This document shows positions 10,147 to 22,149 of a DNA stretch of 64,000 bases, piece after piece. Position numbers and translations under genes: made by a program. The DNA comes from Vanessa cardui (Eukaryota > Arthropoda > Insecta > Lepidoptera > Nymphalidae). Location of the stretch: contig NC_061152.1 in NCBI RefSeq assembly GCF_905220365.1, positions 919,001 through 983,000 on the forward strand, in the 5' to 3' direction. How positions within the stretch are numbered: the stretch's first letter is position 1; each line of letters starts with the position of its first letter. The notes below the pieces were generated by a model. That model had not been told where the DNA came from and did no database searches. It saw only the letters and a list, made by a program, of their open reading frames with translations.

Positions 10147-11090
10147 ATGTAAATAAATTTTAAAACTATAAAATTTCTTGGTATAATTATGTAGAGGAAA
10201 ATATGGGGACACTCGTGGTTGCAGGAAAGAAAAATTGGTTGTTGATTTATGCCTTCACCGTAGTAGCCAAACATACAACAATGCCAGAAGCGTCATTCAA
10301 CGACGTCTACGGTGATGATATTTCCACCGTCACAGCATCATTGCGCTTCAAGAGTTTTACGACTCAAAGAGTCTACGGCAGTAGAACGTGCGGTCAAGAC
10401 CATTAACATGACGAAAAATGATTGAAAAAAACTTGTTTAACGAATTTTATTAATAATTTAGTTGATTTGTAAATTGAAATGTGGTTTACATTATATGTAT
10501 ATAGCTTAAATTGCACAAGGCTTCTTGGTTGTCAATTTAAAGTTAAGCTTCTCTAGACCTCAACGTAATATCCAAGATTTGGCTTTCTCATTTTATTTGC
10601 ATTTCCAAATGTATACAATGCCTGGAAAGATACCTTTAAAAGCTGGTGTAAGTTTAACAAGCACTTAGCAAGTGTTAATACAAATAGCCGAGATGGCCCA
10701 GCGGTTAGAACGAGTTCAAACACAGGCAAGCACCACTGAATTTTTATGTACTTAATTTGTGTTTATAATTCATCTCTGCAACAATGTGCGTAATTTCAAG
10801 GAAATTTTAAACCCAGCAAGGGCTTCAGAACCAAGGAACCACCAACCTTCTTCTCAAAGGGGAAGGGGCCCTAGCCTAATTAATAAATTTACTGTCCGTG
10901 ACTATTAGATGTTGTGATATGCTAGGCAAAAAATGTAGTCTAGTTCAAATTGGCTTCATACCAAATTTAATCATATTCGGTTCAGTAGTTTGGTAGTGAA
11001 AGAGACAGACAGACAAGAGTTACTTTCATTTTTATAATTTTTGTACAGATAGTACAGATTATACTATTTGTACAAAACCATTTACATTTC
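10147..11090. other. Intergenic with a degenerate SINE-A piece
   Basis: A decayed SINE-A lies at 10685-10890 (AGCCGAGATGGCCCAGCGGT). The 67-codon frame at 10203-10406 has no recognisable family and is not called as a gene. Confidence 0.5.
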
Positions 11091-11099
11091 TAAAATTAA

Positions 11100-11310
11100 T
11101 AGTATGTAATCGGGGTAAGAAAAGGTTCGTCACCTTAAGATCTATTTTCGTGTGCTCAGTACGAGCGATAATCTGCTTTACCGATCGCGAATGACATATT
11201 GCGTCACAATGATTCGATGTTTAGATTCAAAAGGTACTAAGAGTTTAAGACTTGATAAAGGAATTCATTTGAAAACTGACGAAGGTTTTCTTACTCTGAA
11301 TGTACATATG
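11100..11310 (-). repeat. Repeat K, inverted copy
   Basis: GTACGAGCGATAATCTGCTT, TTACCGATCGCGAATGACAT and TCAAAAGGTACTAAGAGTTT are the reverse complement of 6480-6640. Confidence 0.75.
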
Positions 11311-12514
11311 TTCCAGTTTGTATGTATTATCTATGCTCTATATTGTATTATATAAACAATGAGTAGCCAGTAAATACAGGCCAGTGTGACCACTTTCTAA
11401 ACATAATTTACCAATTTTATTATGCTATTCGTAAAATTAGGGTAAAATAAAAGAAAGTATTTACATAGAAATATTTATTTCATTAAACAATGACTTCAAT
11501 CGATTCAAGGACCTTCCAACTTTCCTTTAAAATATAAAAAAAAAACAATTGATAATTACGTATGCTTAATTTTGTTCTATTTTTAAAATATAAACGGTTT
11601 TTGTTCTTAAATTCAGTGACGTTTTCAATAAATAGAACACAATTTCTATTTTTGAAAATCTTAAGTCACCATCACACGACACAGCCACGCGACATTGTAA
11701 CAATAAACATACTTTTATTAACAACGAGTGTTGACAGCACAAATTTGACAATTGTCTTAAGTTTTTATATTTACTCATTTTGATTTCATAAATATTAGGT
11801 ATGTTATAATCAAGTAACTATTAACCATAATTTTTTATAAAGCTACATCCTCACATTGACTCATTTTATCAGATAAAAATCTTCTGTAACTATTTTAATT
11901 TTTTTTTTAATTTAAAATATTCATTAAAAATAAATTCAGAACTTTTTCAATATATTCATATATTTTTAGTATTAGATATAGATCTCATTTTCAGTGTTTG
12001 TTTTTAAAGAAAGAAACTAAACTTAAAACATTCTACATTTGCCAAGTACGCAAAAAAAAGTTGCCCGAAATAATGACAAGTGACATAAAACTGATGGTCA
12101 TTGCCAAATTATGAGCAGTCAACACGGTGCAGATAAAAAAATAAATAAAAAATGGCGCCAAATTTAAAGACACTTTAAAATATTTGTTTAAAACCCGAAA
12201 AACTCGATCTTATCTTTCCATAATAATAGTTCAATACGTAAATATTTTTAAAATATAAATAATTCACTTTGAATCATCGTCAATAATAATATATTTGTTA
12301 AATATTCTGCAATTTTTCAACTTCATATAAATTGTAATATTTGTACTGAGCTTACAAAAATCACATGAAAATATTACAGGGTAACCGTACTACGTGAAAA
12401 ATGACATGTTTTGTTAAGGAATGCTAGAATTGTTTACACGACGTAATTAAAAAGCGTTCTAATAAATAAAAGACGGTGCATTTTAATTTGGAACTTAGGG
12501 ACCGAAGTTTCCTT
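11311..12514. other. AT-rich intergenic DNA, nothing recognised
   Basis: Very AT-rich, with only chance-length open frames on both strands. Confidence 0.5.
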
Positions 12515-12775
12515 ACTTTTTAATCCCCTCCTATTATAAAAAAAAATAAGAATAAGCCTACTCCCTCTGTCCGGTAAAATATTTATTTAGAGCAAAAAAT
12601 TCGAATTATTTGAAAAAGCGCGGGAAACAGCGCCATTACCAAGGTTCGATTGGATGCGTACCTTTATATCCTTTGAAATTACAAATAAACATTAAAATGT
12701 ATTACTACGTAATGTATATTAAACAGGGGATAGTGGGCCTATTCTTATTTTTCTTGTAAAAGGAGGGGGTCAAAA
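12515..12775. mobile_element. Small MITE-like element with ~40-bp inverted ends
   Basis: The left end (CCCCTCCTATTATAAAAAAA, AATAAGAATAAGCC) is the inverse of the right end (GGCCTATTCTTATTTTTCTT, AAAAGGAGGGGGT). Single-end relatives occur at 5840-5875 and 38515-38570. Confidence 0.6.
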
Positions 12776-13104
12776 ACTAGTGAAAATAGACTTACATTAT
12801 CAATGAACGATACCTTTCTTCGCACCTAATTTGATTACAATAAATTCAGTAGTTTGAATATTATGATATATGTAGCAGTTAACTGGTTAAATTAGCCAAT
12901 TAATTAACAGCCTATAAACTTCATTTAACAACAAACGAGGCAGCGGCCTGAATGACAACTGCCAATAAATCATTCATTCATAAAATAGGAATGGATATAA
13001 AAATATTCATATCAATAGTTTAGGCTGAAAGACATCTAAATGCTATATAACTATTACTAGCGATCCGCCTCGGTCTAAATAAGCTACAGATTTTTTCTTG
13101 CTTC

Positions 13105-13265
13105 TTCACTATACTGTCCATGTATTATATACAAAAACCTTCCTCTCGAATCACTCTACCTATTAAAAAAAAACCGCATCAAAATCCGTTGGGTAATTTA
13201 AAACATCTAAGCATACATAGCAACAGACAGCGGTGAGCGACTTTGTTTTATACTGTGTTATGATT
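13105..13265 (+). mobile_element. Repeat I copy
   Basis: ACTATACTGTCCATGTATTA, CGCATCAAAATCCGTTG and GACTTTGTTTTATACTGTGT, undisrupted. It is the reference for the split copy at 4715-5075. Confidence 0.75.
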
Positions 13266-13638
13266 ATGATATCGCGCCTATATCAAGACAGAAGTCCAAA
13301 GCAGGTCTATGAACGAAAGACGATTGGAATGTCATTAAGGCTGATTGAAGAATGCCGTTTAGGTAAGTAGACATTTAATTGAATGACTAATTAAGCAAAT
13401 TACCTGCAACATATTTAAAAAGATAATTTATTCATTTTATTAATTCACTTAGTAATTAAAATATAATTTTATATATTAGAAGTGTAACTCTTTAAATTAA
13501 CTTTGGTTTTGTAATTAAAAGACATACAAAGTCATTAAAACTTTTTCCATTATATGGAATTTAAAATGAAAAATAAAACTTAAATATAAATGAATATTAT
13601 CGGCTCCTAGTTATCATATAATGTTCATTTAAAACACT

Positions 13639-13855
13639 GACGACCTCCGTGGTCGAGTGTGTACAGCGGTTTTCATGGGTACGCCACTCCGAGGTCCCGG
13701 GTTCGTCCGCCGAGTCGATGTAGATTATCATTAGTTGTCTATCGTCTCGGGTCTGTGTGTTTGTGCCGTCGTTACTTCTGATCTTCCACAACACAAATGC
13801 TTTAGCTACTCACATTGGGGTCAGAGTAATGAGTATGTGATGTTGTCCAATTTTA
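13639..13855 (+). mobile_element. SINE-B copy
   Basis: Starts TGACGACCTCCGTGGTCGAG with the B box reduced to GGGTTCGTCCG. It ends TGATGTTGTCCAATTTTATT. Confidence 0.88.
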
Positions 13856-13859
13856 TTAA

Positions 13860-14702
13860 GTAAAAAAAATTAATAATTATATGGTAACAAGCTAGTCTTT
13901 CTGGACAAATACTCTATGAACTTTAGGCCTGCTGATATACTTTAGTTTGCCATTGGATATGAAGACTTAAGTATATTGAAAGTTTTAAAAGCTCTATTAT
14001 TATTATATAAAACATGTTTTTGTTTTGTTAACATAAAAAAAATAAATAAAAAGATTTCCAATTTGTCTGTACGTTATTTTATTTATGAATAATTGGGTGT
14101 AATACTTTGTTTTATGAACAGATTCTAATGATCCTCTTCCATTGGATTCGGATTCCGCATAGCTCCAAGTGGTCCCAATTCAATTTCATTGACATTGGAC
14201 GTTGTCAAATTTGAAGCAAACACATATATCAAGTCGTCGTTTATTTTATGTCGTTATAAAATTAAAGTAAAGTTGGAAGTATCTAAGCACACAAGCATGT
14301 TATATAGAATATTTTTATTTCGATTAAATAAAAAATCTATATATCAAAATACACAACGTCTAAACTGAGCATCTAGTTACACTATATCTTCCATTCGTAA
14401 ATATCAAACTGTAAACATATGGTCATATAATCGGTGGTTTGTTGTCTAACAACATAATCGTTTAAAATATTAAAAATACAACGTTTAAACGTACATCTAT
14501 TTCTTTATAACAAAAAATTATACTGCCACAATACAGCTACCGTACGGAGCGATTACTTAAAATATCACTATTACACTCTCTTTCATATAAAAATCTCCAT
14601 TTACGACTAATACAATTACCAATAGGGCAGCTAGAGCGTTAGCAAAATTACATAGAAAATAATAGCAGCCTGTGCTATGTGAAAGAGGTCCGTGTAAAGC
14701 GG
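13860..14702. other. Intergenic and 3' flank of PISD
   Basis: No gene seen. On the minus strand the first AATAAA downstream of the PISD stop that I noted lies near 14315, so the PISD 3' UTR may extend to about there. Confidence 0.45.
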
Positions 14703-15857
14703 TCATCTAGCTTGCTCCTTCGACGTCATAGTTAAGGCCTGTCCAACGAGTACCCGTTCCCCGGCGTTCAGCTCAAATTTGAAGTCGGCTGGTGCTTCGA
14801 ATAGTAAAATAATCGTACTACCCATATTGAACTGACCGAACAATTCACCCTTTTTATATGAAACTGTATTTTTAAACTCTTCGATTCGATTACGTTTCCC
14901 TTTTGTATTTGTTCTCAATTCTGGATCACTGTAAATCTCGATCGAGCCAACATTTGTTGCACCCACTGCTGTCATACTAAAGAAGCCATGCTTCCATTCT
15001 CCAACGTACACCGCTCGTTCATTGACAGCAAACAAACCCGGTATCAGCCGAGCCATCCACGGATTAACGGACAGTAATTTGCCGGAGAAGTGTCGTCTGA
15101 AGCTTGAGGTCCAATCGCATGGGGAGTGGAACCTGTGGTAGTCACCTGGAGCTAGATAAATGATGCACTGGTGCAGTATATTCTTTTTATCTTTCAATAA
15201 CGAATTGTAGTAATTGTTTTCGTTAGTAGACCATTTATTTTCGCCTAAAAACTCTTCAAGACTATAGGTTACTCCCTTCACTTGCTCGATTTTATCTGTG
15301 TCTGCTGGACCACAGTTTAGGACGACACCATCACAGGGAGACACACAGGGCGCCGGGGATATGTACCGGGCCCCCGGTCGCAAAGGACGAGTGAAAAATT
15401 CAGATAAGCTCTTATAGTATGTCAGATCTTTCACCGCTGCATCGTTTAAATTAACATTGAAGAGTTTAACATACGTACCGTAAACGAGACTTCGTATTGA
15501 CACGGGAAGCTCGCAGGCCGCCAAGCGTCCCCATAAACGACTAGTTATCCTAAAGGGAAACATTTCGTAGAATTTTATTTCTACTTTTGACACCTCGTAA
15601 TTTACACTTGCACGTATATAGCACCATCCAACGTAAATTACACTTCCCAGAGGCACCCATTTTGTGAAAATTGCACGGAAATTCATCCATTTCGTCTTCT
15701 GATATTTCGTAGTCGTCGTATTAATGTTCTTTGTTTGATTATGAATGGTCGATATTTGCCTAAACGGTTTATGCGGTTTTAAACGTCTGAACATCGGGTT
15801 TATGACTGGAAGGCAGCTCCGAATGCGCGTCGGTGGAAACATTATGCACTCGGGCAC
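14703..15857 (-). CDS. PISD: Phosphatidylserine decarboxylase proenzyme, mitochondrial
   Basis: A complete intronless 384-codon gene. The enzyme converts phosphatidylserine to phosphatidylethanolamine at the inner mitochondrial membrane and is made as a self-cleaving proenzyme with a pyruvoyl group. Residues 1-60 are rich in Arg, Lys, Thr and Asn with few acidic residues, as in a mitochondrial presequence. A hydrophobic segment (about 67-83) fits the membrane anchor. SLSEFFTRPLRPGAR (150-164), SPCDG (Asp176) and LAPGDYHRFHSP (235-246, with His241 and His244) are conserved, and give the Asp and His of the catalytic triad. The cleavage motif reads MGST with Ser347 as the future pyruvoyl residue, where LGST is usual. 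Length is close to the human protein. It is divergent from the zinc-finger gene, with 1.06 kb between starts. Confidence 0.96.
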   Translation of the reverse strand: MPECIMFPPTRIRSCLPVINPMFRRLKPHKPFRQISTIHNQTKNINTTTTKYQKTKWMNFRAIFTKWVPLGSVIYVGWCYIRASVNYEVSKVEIKFYEMFPFRITSRLWGRLAACELPVSIRSLVYGTYVKLFNVNLNDAAVKDLTYYKSLSEFFTRPLRPGARYISPAPCVSPCDGVVLNCGPADTDKIEQVKGVTYSLEEFLGENKWSTNENNYYNSLLKDKKNILHQCIIYLAPGDYHRFHSPCDWTSSFRRHFSGKLLSVNPWMARLIPGLFAVNERAVYVGEWKHGFFSMTAVGATNVGSIEIYSDPELRTNTKGKRNRIEEFKNTVSYKKGELFGQFNMGSTIILLFEAPADFKFELNAGERVLVGQALTMTSKEQAR

Positions 15858-16915
15858 CTTCCTTCGTGGTATAAAAATAAGTAATGTTTATCTAATTAAT
15901 TTCGGGAATTGATTTACGTACTAAATTACCAACATCCGACAGCGAAATAGGCACTTCAGAAAAAATACTAAGAGCGTGTTCGGAATTCCGTTAAAATAAT
16001 TTAGTAAAAAAATGTATTAAGGTCAAAAGTAGTTTTTGAAATGCACATAATTTTAATATTATGTAATAAAATATATATATCAAATTATTATATAAAAAAA
16101 TCTTATCTCTATTTTTTTATAAAAACATGGTTTCGGAACGTGCCTTCACTAGGGATGTTTGACAACTCTTCACTCGATACATCGAATCATTTTAAATTAC
16201 TTATATCGCATTAAATAGTACAAAATATTCATATTATTCAGTCTTTGAGTGAGCTCTTCTGATAAAAAAGATAATTCTACTAGTAATATATAGGACTTAT
16301 ACCAACTTTGTAAATGTTTATCACTTGAATTTTGACGTCAGAACAACATTAATAAGAGACCACTTAGTAATTTTAAGCCAATTAAAAATGCTTGTTAACT
16401 AAATAACAGTGTTATAAAGTTTTGAATTATGTAATGATATCTGACAAACTCTATAAAATTAACTTTTAAAAGCATTAGTATCGGTATCTTCATATCTTCT
16501 TTACAAGTAATCAAGTAAACCTTAATAGACATACATTTTGTCACATGATTATCAATGTTCCTGACAATCGAGAAAATAATGTTATCATTTAATTACGTAT
16601 TTTCTTGTTATATTATAACCTAAAATGAATAGAATTTATTTTCCAAAAATATAGGGTAGAAATGAAATAAAATTTATATTTATAGACCTGTTTTATTTAT
16701 TTGCAAAAAACTTAACAGACTTCTGAGATAATAAAACCCGTCTGTATTTTACATATGATAAAACCGAAAGCGTAAAATGCAACTGGCAATCCCTTTCTTT
16801 TTTTTTTTAATAATTAATTTGGCATTTCGTATGTCATGGGTAGATGTTGAAGTTTTTATCGATATTTTTAATTTTTGTGTTTATTATTTAATTTTCCCTC
16901 CTTTTTTTGATTTCA
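15858..16915. promoter_or_regulatory. Divergent intergenic region between PISD and the zinc-finger gene
   Basis: 1058 bp separate the two start codons, which point away from each other. It therefore must contain both promoters and 5' UTRs. It is AT-rich; no recognisable core motif stands out beyond chance TATA-like strings, and I see no transposon copy in it, unlike the other large gaps. Confidence 0.55.
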
Positions 16916-18337
16916 ATGTCCAAAAGTTACAATGGGAAATTTACAAATGATATTAAAGCGGGTGATAAGAAATCCGAACTATTCAAGGCACAAGGATACG
17001 CCGACGGCTCGGGTGACGATAATTCTTCATCGGAAACAGATTTTCGCGGTTTCGAGAAGGTGCCACTAGTGTTATGCCAGCGATTAGATATAACACCGTA
17101 TTTGGATAAGTTACGCTATCCATTGGCGCCCGATATAAGGTCGAAAATGGTTACCAACAGAAAAACTAACAACGCAACCGCAAACCAATTACTTCTGTCT
17201 TGTTCTGTTATCCTGGTGCGAGAAGATCTGGAGAAGCTCAAGCAAATGGTGAAGAACAATACACTGCGCGATTATAACAGCTTGAAGTGTAAAATTTGTG
17301 ATAAAGCATATTCAAACATAAAGAAATTGCAGAACCATAAAGAAAACAAACACATGATTGTGTATAAATCCCATAATAAGACACCAAAACGCGTTTCTTT
17401 CTCCGATCAGATCATTATTCATGAGGTTAAAGAGTACCACAGGTGTAGAAAGTGTCCGAGGATCTTCGAAGACTACAATACTCTTCGTCGTCACATGAAA
17501 CAGAAGCATAAAAAGCGTAGGTGTTACGTTTGCCACTACTGTTCTAAAGATTTCGTTGATCGGACATTTTTCAAAGTACATATTAAATTACACTGTGATT
17601 CGTGCGGACTGCTATTGCCTAATAAGAGGAAATACTTTGAACACAGACGGTACGTATGTAGGATTATTAAAAAATATGAATGTAAGACATGTAACATACC
17701 CTTTTTTAATTATATGGATTTGAAAGATCATAGCTACGATCACTTGGGTACTTTTTTCATATGTGATATATGCAAGGATCAGTTCCAAACTAAATGTGAA
17801 GTCTCGCACCATATAAAGTTCCTTCACACTGAAAATCGTTCCAATGAATTGTATTTAAAACGACCGGATGGATCGTACAAATGTAATTTCTGCAAAGAGA
17901 CGTCAGATCAACAGCATTGTATGCAAGAACACGTCGCCTCATTGCCCGATCTGCAGGACAGAGAAACGACGGGCTATAAAGATTATTATTTTTGCGGTGA
18001 GTGTTTGAAGAAGTTCACAACTGAAAAGGATATGACGCAGCACAAGTGGACCCATTTTCTGAAAACGTCAGATAATTCGCAATTGCGAAACGAAGAAACT
18101 AAAATCAATAAAAATATACTTAAAAAGACATATAAATTAAATGAACAGCTACCAGGTTGTTTGCAACCTAAAGTAGTATTGGAAAAAATCAAACTTCCAA
18201 ATGAATCTCAAGAAAGTAAGGAACAAAACAGTGCAGAGGTTTCCAATACCGAACATTTAAATTTTAATGGAACGTTAAAGAAGGCCATCGTTGATCCCAT
18301 CACGAAGAAAACGATTATATCGAAACACAGATGTGAG
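16916..18337 (+). CDS. Zinc-finger gene coding exon 1
   Basis: 474 codons ending CAC-AGA-TGT-GAG, with the donor GTAGGT at 18338. It contains the N-terminal acidic leader and most zinc fingers. If read past the donor, the frame stops at 18391, which is intron sequence. Confidence 0.88.
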
Positions 18338-21156
18338 GTAGGTTATGTATTAATCTTGCTTAATTATAAATACTTACTGTGTGCCATATAGGATTAGAAT
18401 GATTTTTGTACTTTGCATAAATAGCTAAGTAGGTCCAATTAAAAGTGGTGGTAGGTCTTAGTGCAAGCCCGTCTGGGTAGATACTCATCTCATCAGTTAT
18501 TCTACCACCAAACAACTGTGCCCACTATTGTTGTGTTCCGATTTGAAGGCTGAGTGAGCCAGTGTAACTACAGGCATTATTTTATTAGTTATTATTTCTT
18601 ACAGCGTCATTGTCTATGGGTGATGGTGACCATCAGGTGGCCCATATACTCGTCCGCCAACTTATACCATAAAAAAAAAGAACATGGATTTTTCTGAAGT
18701 TTGTATGGTCATTGGCCAAGTACGACTAAGAAGCAATGTGCTTAATGTGTCTTTATTATTCATCTAGTGCTGAAAGGTGAAAGACAACATACATCAGTAT
18801 ACAAATTCGTTTATTCCTGTTTTAATTTTCCTATATAATAATTATGCAATATTTCATCGTCTGTGGCTTTCTATTCGCCAAGAGGACAAAGATTATTTCG
18901 CCAATGTTGTATACATTGGACTTGTCACAAGTATTGGATGGTATAGGTTTACAAGCTCAGTTTTTGTGGCTTTTATTTGTGCCAAAAAGCACAGATTATT
19001 TTGCCAATGTCACGTGCGATGGAGAAGACTCGATGGGGGTTGATCAGTCGAGATTCCATGCTCTAAATAATTTTGAAGGCATAATAGTACTAGACGAATT
19101 GGAGACCCATAACCTAAAACAACACAGCAATAATAATTACATAAAAAATTAATAACATAAAGCGACTACTATTAAAATGCATAACAACAATCACAAAATA
19201 ATATACAGCTTAATCTTATTACGTTCAAAATATTTACATCTGGGGGCACGGAGTGCGCCAGCCAAGTCTTGAGCAAAACGGGCACAGCGGTACCATCTTT
19301 TTTTGAAGCGATACGCGGCTGTTTCAACCCCCCCCCCCCCCCCATATCTTCGACGTGGAGAAATCTAGGAGTTTAGTTTTTCGGTGAATAATAGTAGGCA
19401 TTAGAACAAGCTTAAGTTCGAAATTACATGCCAATTGAATTAATAGTTTAGGAGTTACGAGAGCATTCAGCTCAGGAGTAACTTTCAACTCCTCCAAATA
19501 TGCCGTTTTATTTGTTTCTTCTTGTGCTCGTTGCCAAGTCACTATAATTATAATATAAAGAAAACTTGGTAGGATAGGAATTTACGAATGACAAACATTA
19601 ACAAACATTCAACGTTAATAACGAGAGACTTTAGGAGGGAGAACGTCGTATGGATGGATGAGTTTGCGGCAAGATAACAGTAGATGGAATAAGGAATCTT
19701 CGTCTAGATAAAAATATTTTGTGTCTAAATTGTAAAAGATTGCTGGCCGTTCCTAAGAAATCAAGTAGTCATAGACTTCCACTCTGTATTTCAGGAGTGT
19801 GGTGATCTGATTCCCAACCCCAGTGGTTTATTTACAAGCTTCTATCTTTTATTGTATTTATTTGATTTTATTTCGAGACTAAATTCAAAAATGTTTTTTG
19901 TTTTTCCTAACACATAAATTAGTCATAGTAAGGAAAGTAAGGAGCCTCTAAATTTCCCACTGATAAGGCCTCCTCTTCTATTAAGGAGAGGGCTTGAAAC
20001 ATATTCCACCACGCTGCAATGCGGGTTGGTGGAATGCACATGTGGCAGAAATTCGATGACTCACGATGTTTTCTTTCACCGCCGAGCACGAGATGAACTA
20101 TAAACACAAATTATGCACATATATATATATAGTGGTGCTTGCCAAGGTTTGGACCCGCAATCATCGGCTAGGAAGTTAGAACGCGTGCGTTCTAACTCCT
20201 GGGTTATCTCAGCTCAATTAGTCATAGACAATATCAATATCAACATCTCTGTATGTTAGCAGTGTGGTAATCTAATTTCCATCCCCAGTGGTATATTCAG
20301 TGCCGTAAATAGCCTTTTCTGCGCCCTGTGCGAGCTTCTATAACCGCGCCCCATTTAAGCAGACCCTTTGCCTATTTTCCTGTCTCACTCACTAAAACTT
20401 AACCGCAAGTTCACTACTGCAAATGCGTTGCCCATTAACGATAAACACTAAACACAAATAGGCTCGTGCGCTGCCAAAGAAATGAGCGCGATGTATGTTT
20501 TTAATGACACTAGCATGTAAGTACGTCAGCGGAATCTTAACAAGAGCAAAACGAAAAAACACTAGTCCTGCCTAGTCTGTCTATTTTTGCGCCCCCGAGA
20601 GTCTACGCCCTGTGCCTGGGCGCCGGTGGCACCGCCCTATTTACGCCACTGGGTTTATTTACTTCCATCTCATATTTAATGTATTTATTTCTAATTTCAG
20701 AAATGCGGCAAATATCTATCATCCAACTACTGTTTGAATCGTCATTTGCAAAGAGTTCACGGCGTTGTGAAGGAATCCAATTGCGTCAATAACTTACAAT
20801 GTTCCTACTGTGAAGAAGTATTTGTATGGCCATCGCTGCTCCAGACCCACAATTGCATAAGAATGGCTCTACCAGAAATGCCCTTTGACGATGCAAGACC
20901 AGAAGTACACTTTGACAATCTAAGTTTAATGAACCAAGATAATTTTGATACTTATAGTATATCAGACGATGAAGATTATGTGAACGCTGTTGATTTTGAA
21001 ATACCAGCTCCTATAGTGCAACTGACAGAGTTTGAGCATTTGGATATTGTTGTGAACGGTGGTAACGGACGATTGGATGTGATCAACAGTAAAGTGTGTC
21101 CGATTAACGATTTAGGTTATAAGTTAGTTATGCAAGAGGTACCTATAGAGTTTTGA
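16916..21156 (+). CDS. C2H2 zinc-finger protein, two coding exons
   Basis: Exons 16916-18337 and 20701-21156 join in phase 0 to give 625 residues. The ATG at 16916 is preceded by TTTCA and opens MSKSYNGKF. About nine C2H2-type units are visible. Seven or so lie between residues 125 and 385 (for example CKIC, CRKC, CHYC, CKTC, CDIC, CNFC, CGEC, each followed by paired His). One spans the splice junction (CEKC then HLQRVH), and a partial one is in exon 2 (CSYC). The C-terminal 100 residues are acidic and finger-free. Such proteins usually bind DNA in the nucleus; no specific ortholog is recognised. One CDSC unit lacks its normal second His. The zinc-binding pairs argue for a real gene despite repeat-rich surroundings. 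Confidence 0.9.
18448..18675 (+). repeat. Interspersed repeat family C (zinc-finger intron)
   Basis: GTGGTAGGTCTTAGTGCAAG to TACTCGTCCGCCAACTTATA, with an internal deletion. Confidence 0.85.
18777..19152. other. Intronic stretch with open frames, no supported gene
   Basis: Two overlapping frames of 88 and 102 codons occur on the plus strand. Neither shows a known domain. They lie inside the zinc-finger intron and have no splice or promoter context, so I leave them uncalled. Confidence 0.4.
19328..19343. repeat. Poly(C) run, 16 bases
   Basis: Uninterrupted C run in the zinc-finger intron. Similar G or C runs occur at 4390, 33810, 38231, 53416, 53525, 53662 and 61005. Confidence 0.95.
19780..19890 (+). 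repeat. Diverged duplicate of the intron 3' end
   Basis: AGTCATAGACTTCCACTCTG, GTGTGGTGATCTGATTCCCA, CCCCAGTGGTTTATTTAC and TTGTATTTATTTGATTTTA parallel the sequence at 20218-20298 plus 20652-20700 that precedes the exon 2 acceptor. The copy lacks the MITE that splits the downstream version. Confidence 0.65.
19950..20215 (-). mobile_element. SINE-A copy, diverged
   Basis: The body and head are recognisable (AATGCGGGTTGGTGGAATGC; GTTATCTCAGCTC at the head end), with several deletions. Confidence 0.82.
20299..20651. mobile_element. MITE with CAGTGCCGTAAATAG ends
   Basis: The left end CAGTGCCGTAAATAG and right end CTATTTACGCCACTG are inverted copies. The interior is GC-richer than its surroundings (GCGCCCCCGAGAGTCTACGC) and has no reading frame. 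The paralogous site near 19818 looks like the empty site. Confidence 0.75.
20701..21156 (+). CDS. Zinc-finger gene coding exon 2
   Basis: The acceptor CTAATTTCAG ends at 20700. The exon opens KCGKYLSSNYCLNRHL, completing a finger begun in exon 1, and ends at TGA 21154-21156. The 151 codons include an acidic tail (SISDDEDYVNAVDFE). Confidence 0.88.
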   Translation, partial: KCGKYLSSNYCLNRHLQRVHGVVKESNCVNNLQCSYCEEVFVWPSLLQTHNCIRMALPEMPFDDARPEVHFDNLSLMNQDNFDTYSISDDEDYVNAVDFEIPAPIVQLTEFEHLDIVVNGGNGRLDVINSKVCPINDLGYKLVMQEVPIEF

Positions 21157-22084
21157 TTTGGTCGAGCCGCTGGTAAGATGTTCATTTTTTTTAATTTGTA
21201 CTTGTTGTATATATTTTCTCAAATATTATGTTGTAGGTATGTGTCTTAAATCAGCTACGATGTTTAACTATAAATGTTGTTTTGTGGGTAATCGGTTAAA
21301 AGATGTTATTTCTTTCTTATGTATGTCAAATAGCTGAAGAGCGAAAGAGAGGAGAATCAAGTGTTCAATCAAGGGAAAAACAGTTTAGGATTATTGTAGT
21401 TACACCAGCTGTACCCACGACCTACGCGTTTGAATTTAACAAAAAAGAAATATTGTAGCCTAAGTTATTCTTATATCAGTTATCTGCCAGTGAAAGTCCC
21501 GTCAAAATCGGTCTAGCCGTTCCAGAGATTAGCTGGAACAAACAGACAGACAAAATTGTAAAAAATGTCATTTTGGTATATGTATCGTGTATACACACAT
21601 ATGCAATGAGAAAAAAAGGGTTGTTTTAATATTACAAACAGACACTCCAATTTTATTATATGTTTAGATTAATTTATGATATAATTTCGACAGCATGCTT
21701 TCCTAGCCATTAAATTATGAAAGTTTGTAAAGTTTTCATGTGACTGGTGCACAAAAATGTATATATAGATTAAGGTAATGATAAATATAACATATTATGT
21801 TGATTGAAAATCAAGAAATTCTAAATTTGAATATTTTTAACATCTGTATAATCTTGTTTTGAGTCAAATCATTGAAATTTTTAGTCATAGGCAAAGGAAA
21901 AAGTGCTATGTTTAATTATTATGTTTTATTATTAATACCCTCTAAACAATATTTATAATTAATACAATTATAGTAATTTTTTATTCGTATCTGATATATG
22001 GGCATAAGTATCAAAACATTTTCGGTAACAATAAAAGTTCAAGCAAGTTCAATAAATTTTCAATTTTTACATACCTATAATAAA
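21157..22084 (+). other. Probable 3' UTR of the zinc-finger gene
   Basis: AATAAA occurs at 22030-22035 and again at 22079-22084, either of which could end the transcript. The region includes Repeat G (21403-21660) and a ~300-bp segment (21660-21955) that has a close copy inside the CYFIP gene at 30930-31226. Confidence 0.5.
21403..21660 (+). mobile_element. Repeat G copy
   Basis: GCGTTTGAATTTAACAAAAA, GCCAGTGAAAGTCCCGTC, ATCGGTCTAGCCGTTCCAGA and ATATGTATCGTGTATACAC match the copies at 4090 and 30704. Confidence 0.75.
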
Positions 22085-22149
22085 GTGAAATAAAAAAATA
22101 TATAATTTGTATTTTTTTTGCTGTCTCTACGAGCGTCACTCATACTAAC

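Noticed and set aside
10203..10406. 67-codon frame starting MGTLVVAGKK
   Set aside because: No domain, no neighbours, no splice or promoter evidence; length is within chance for the region.
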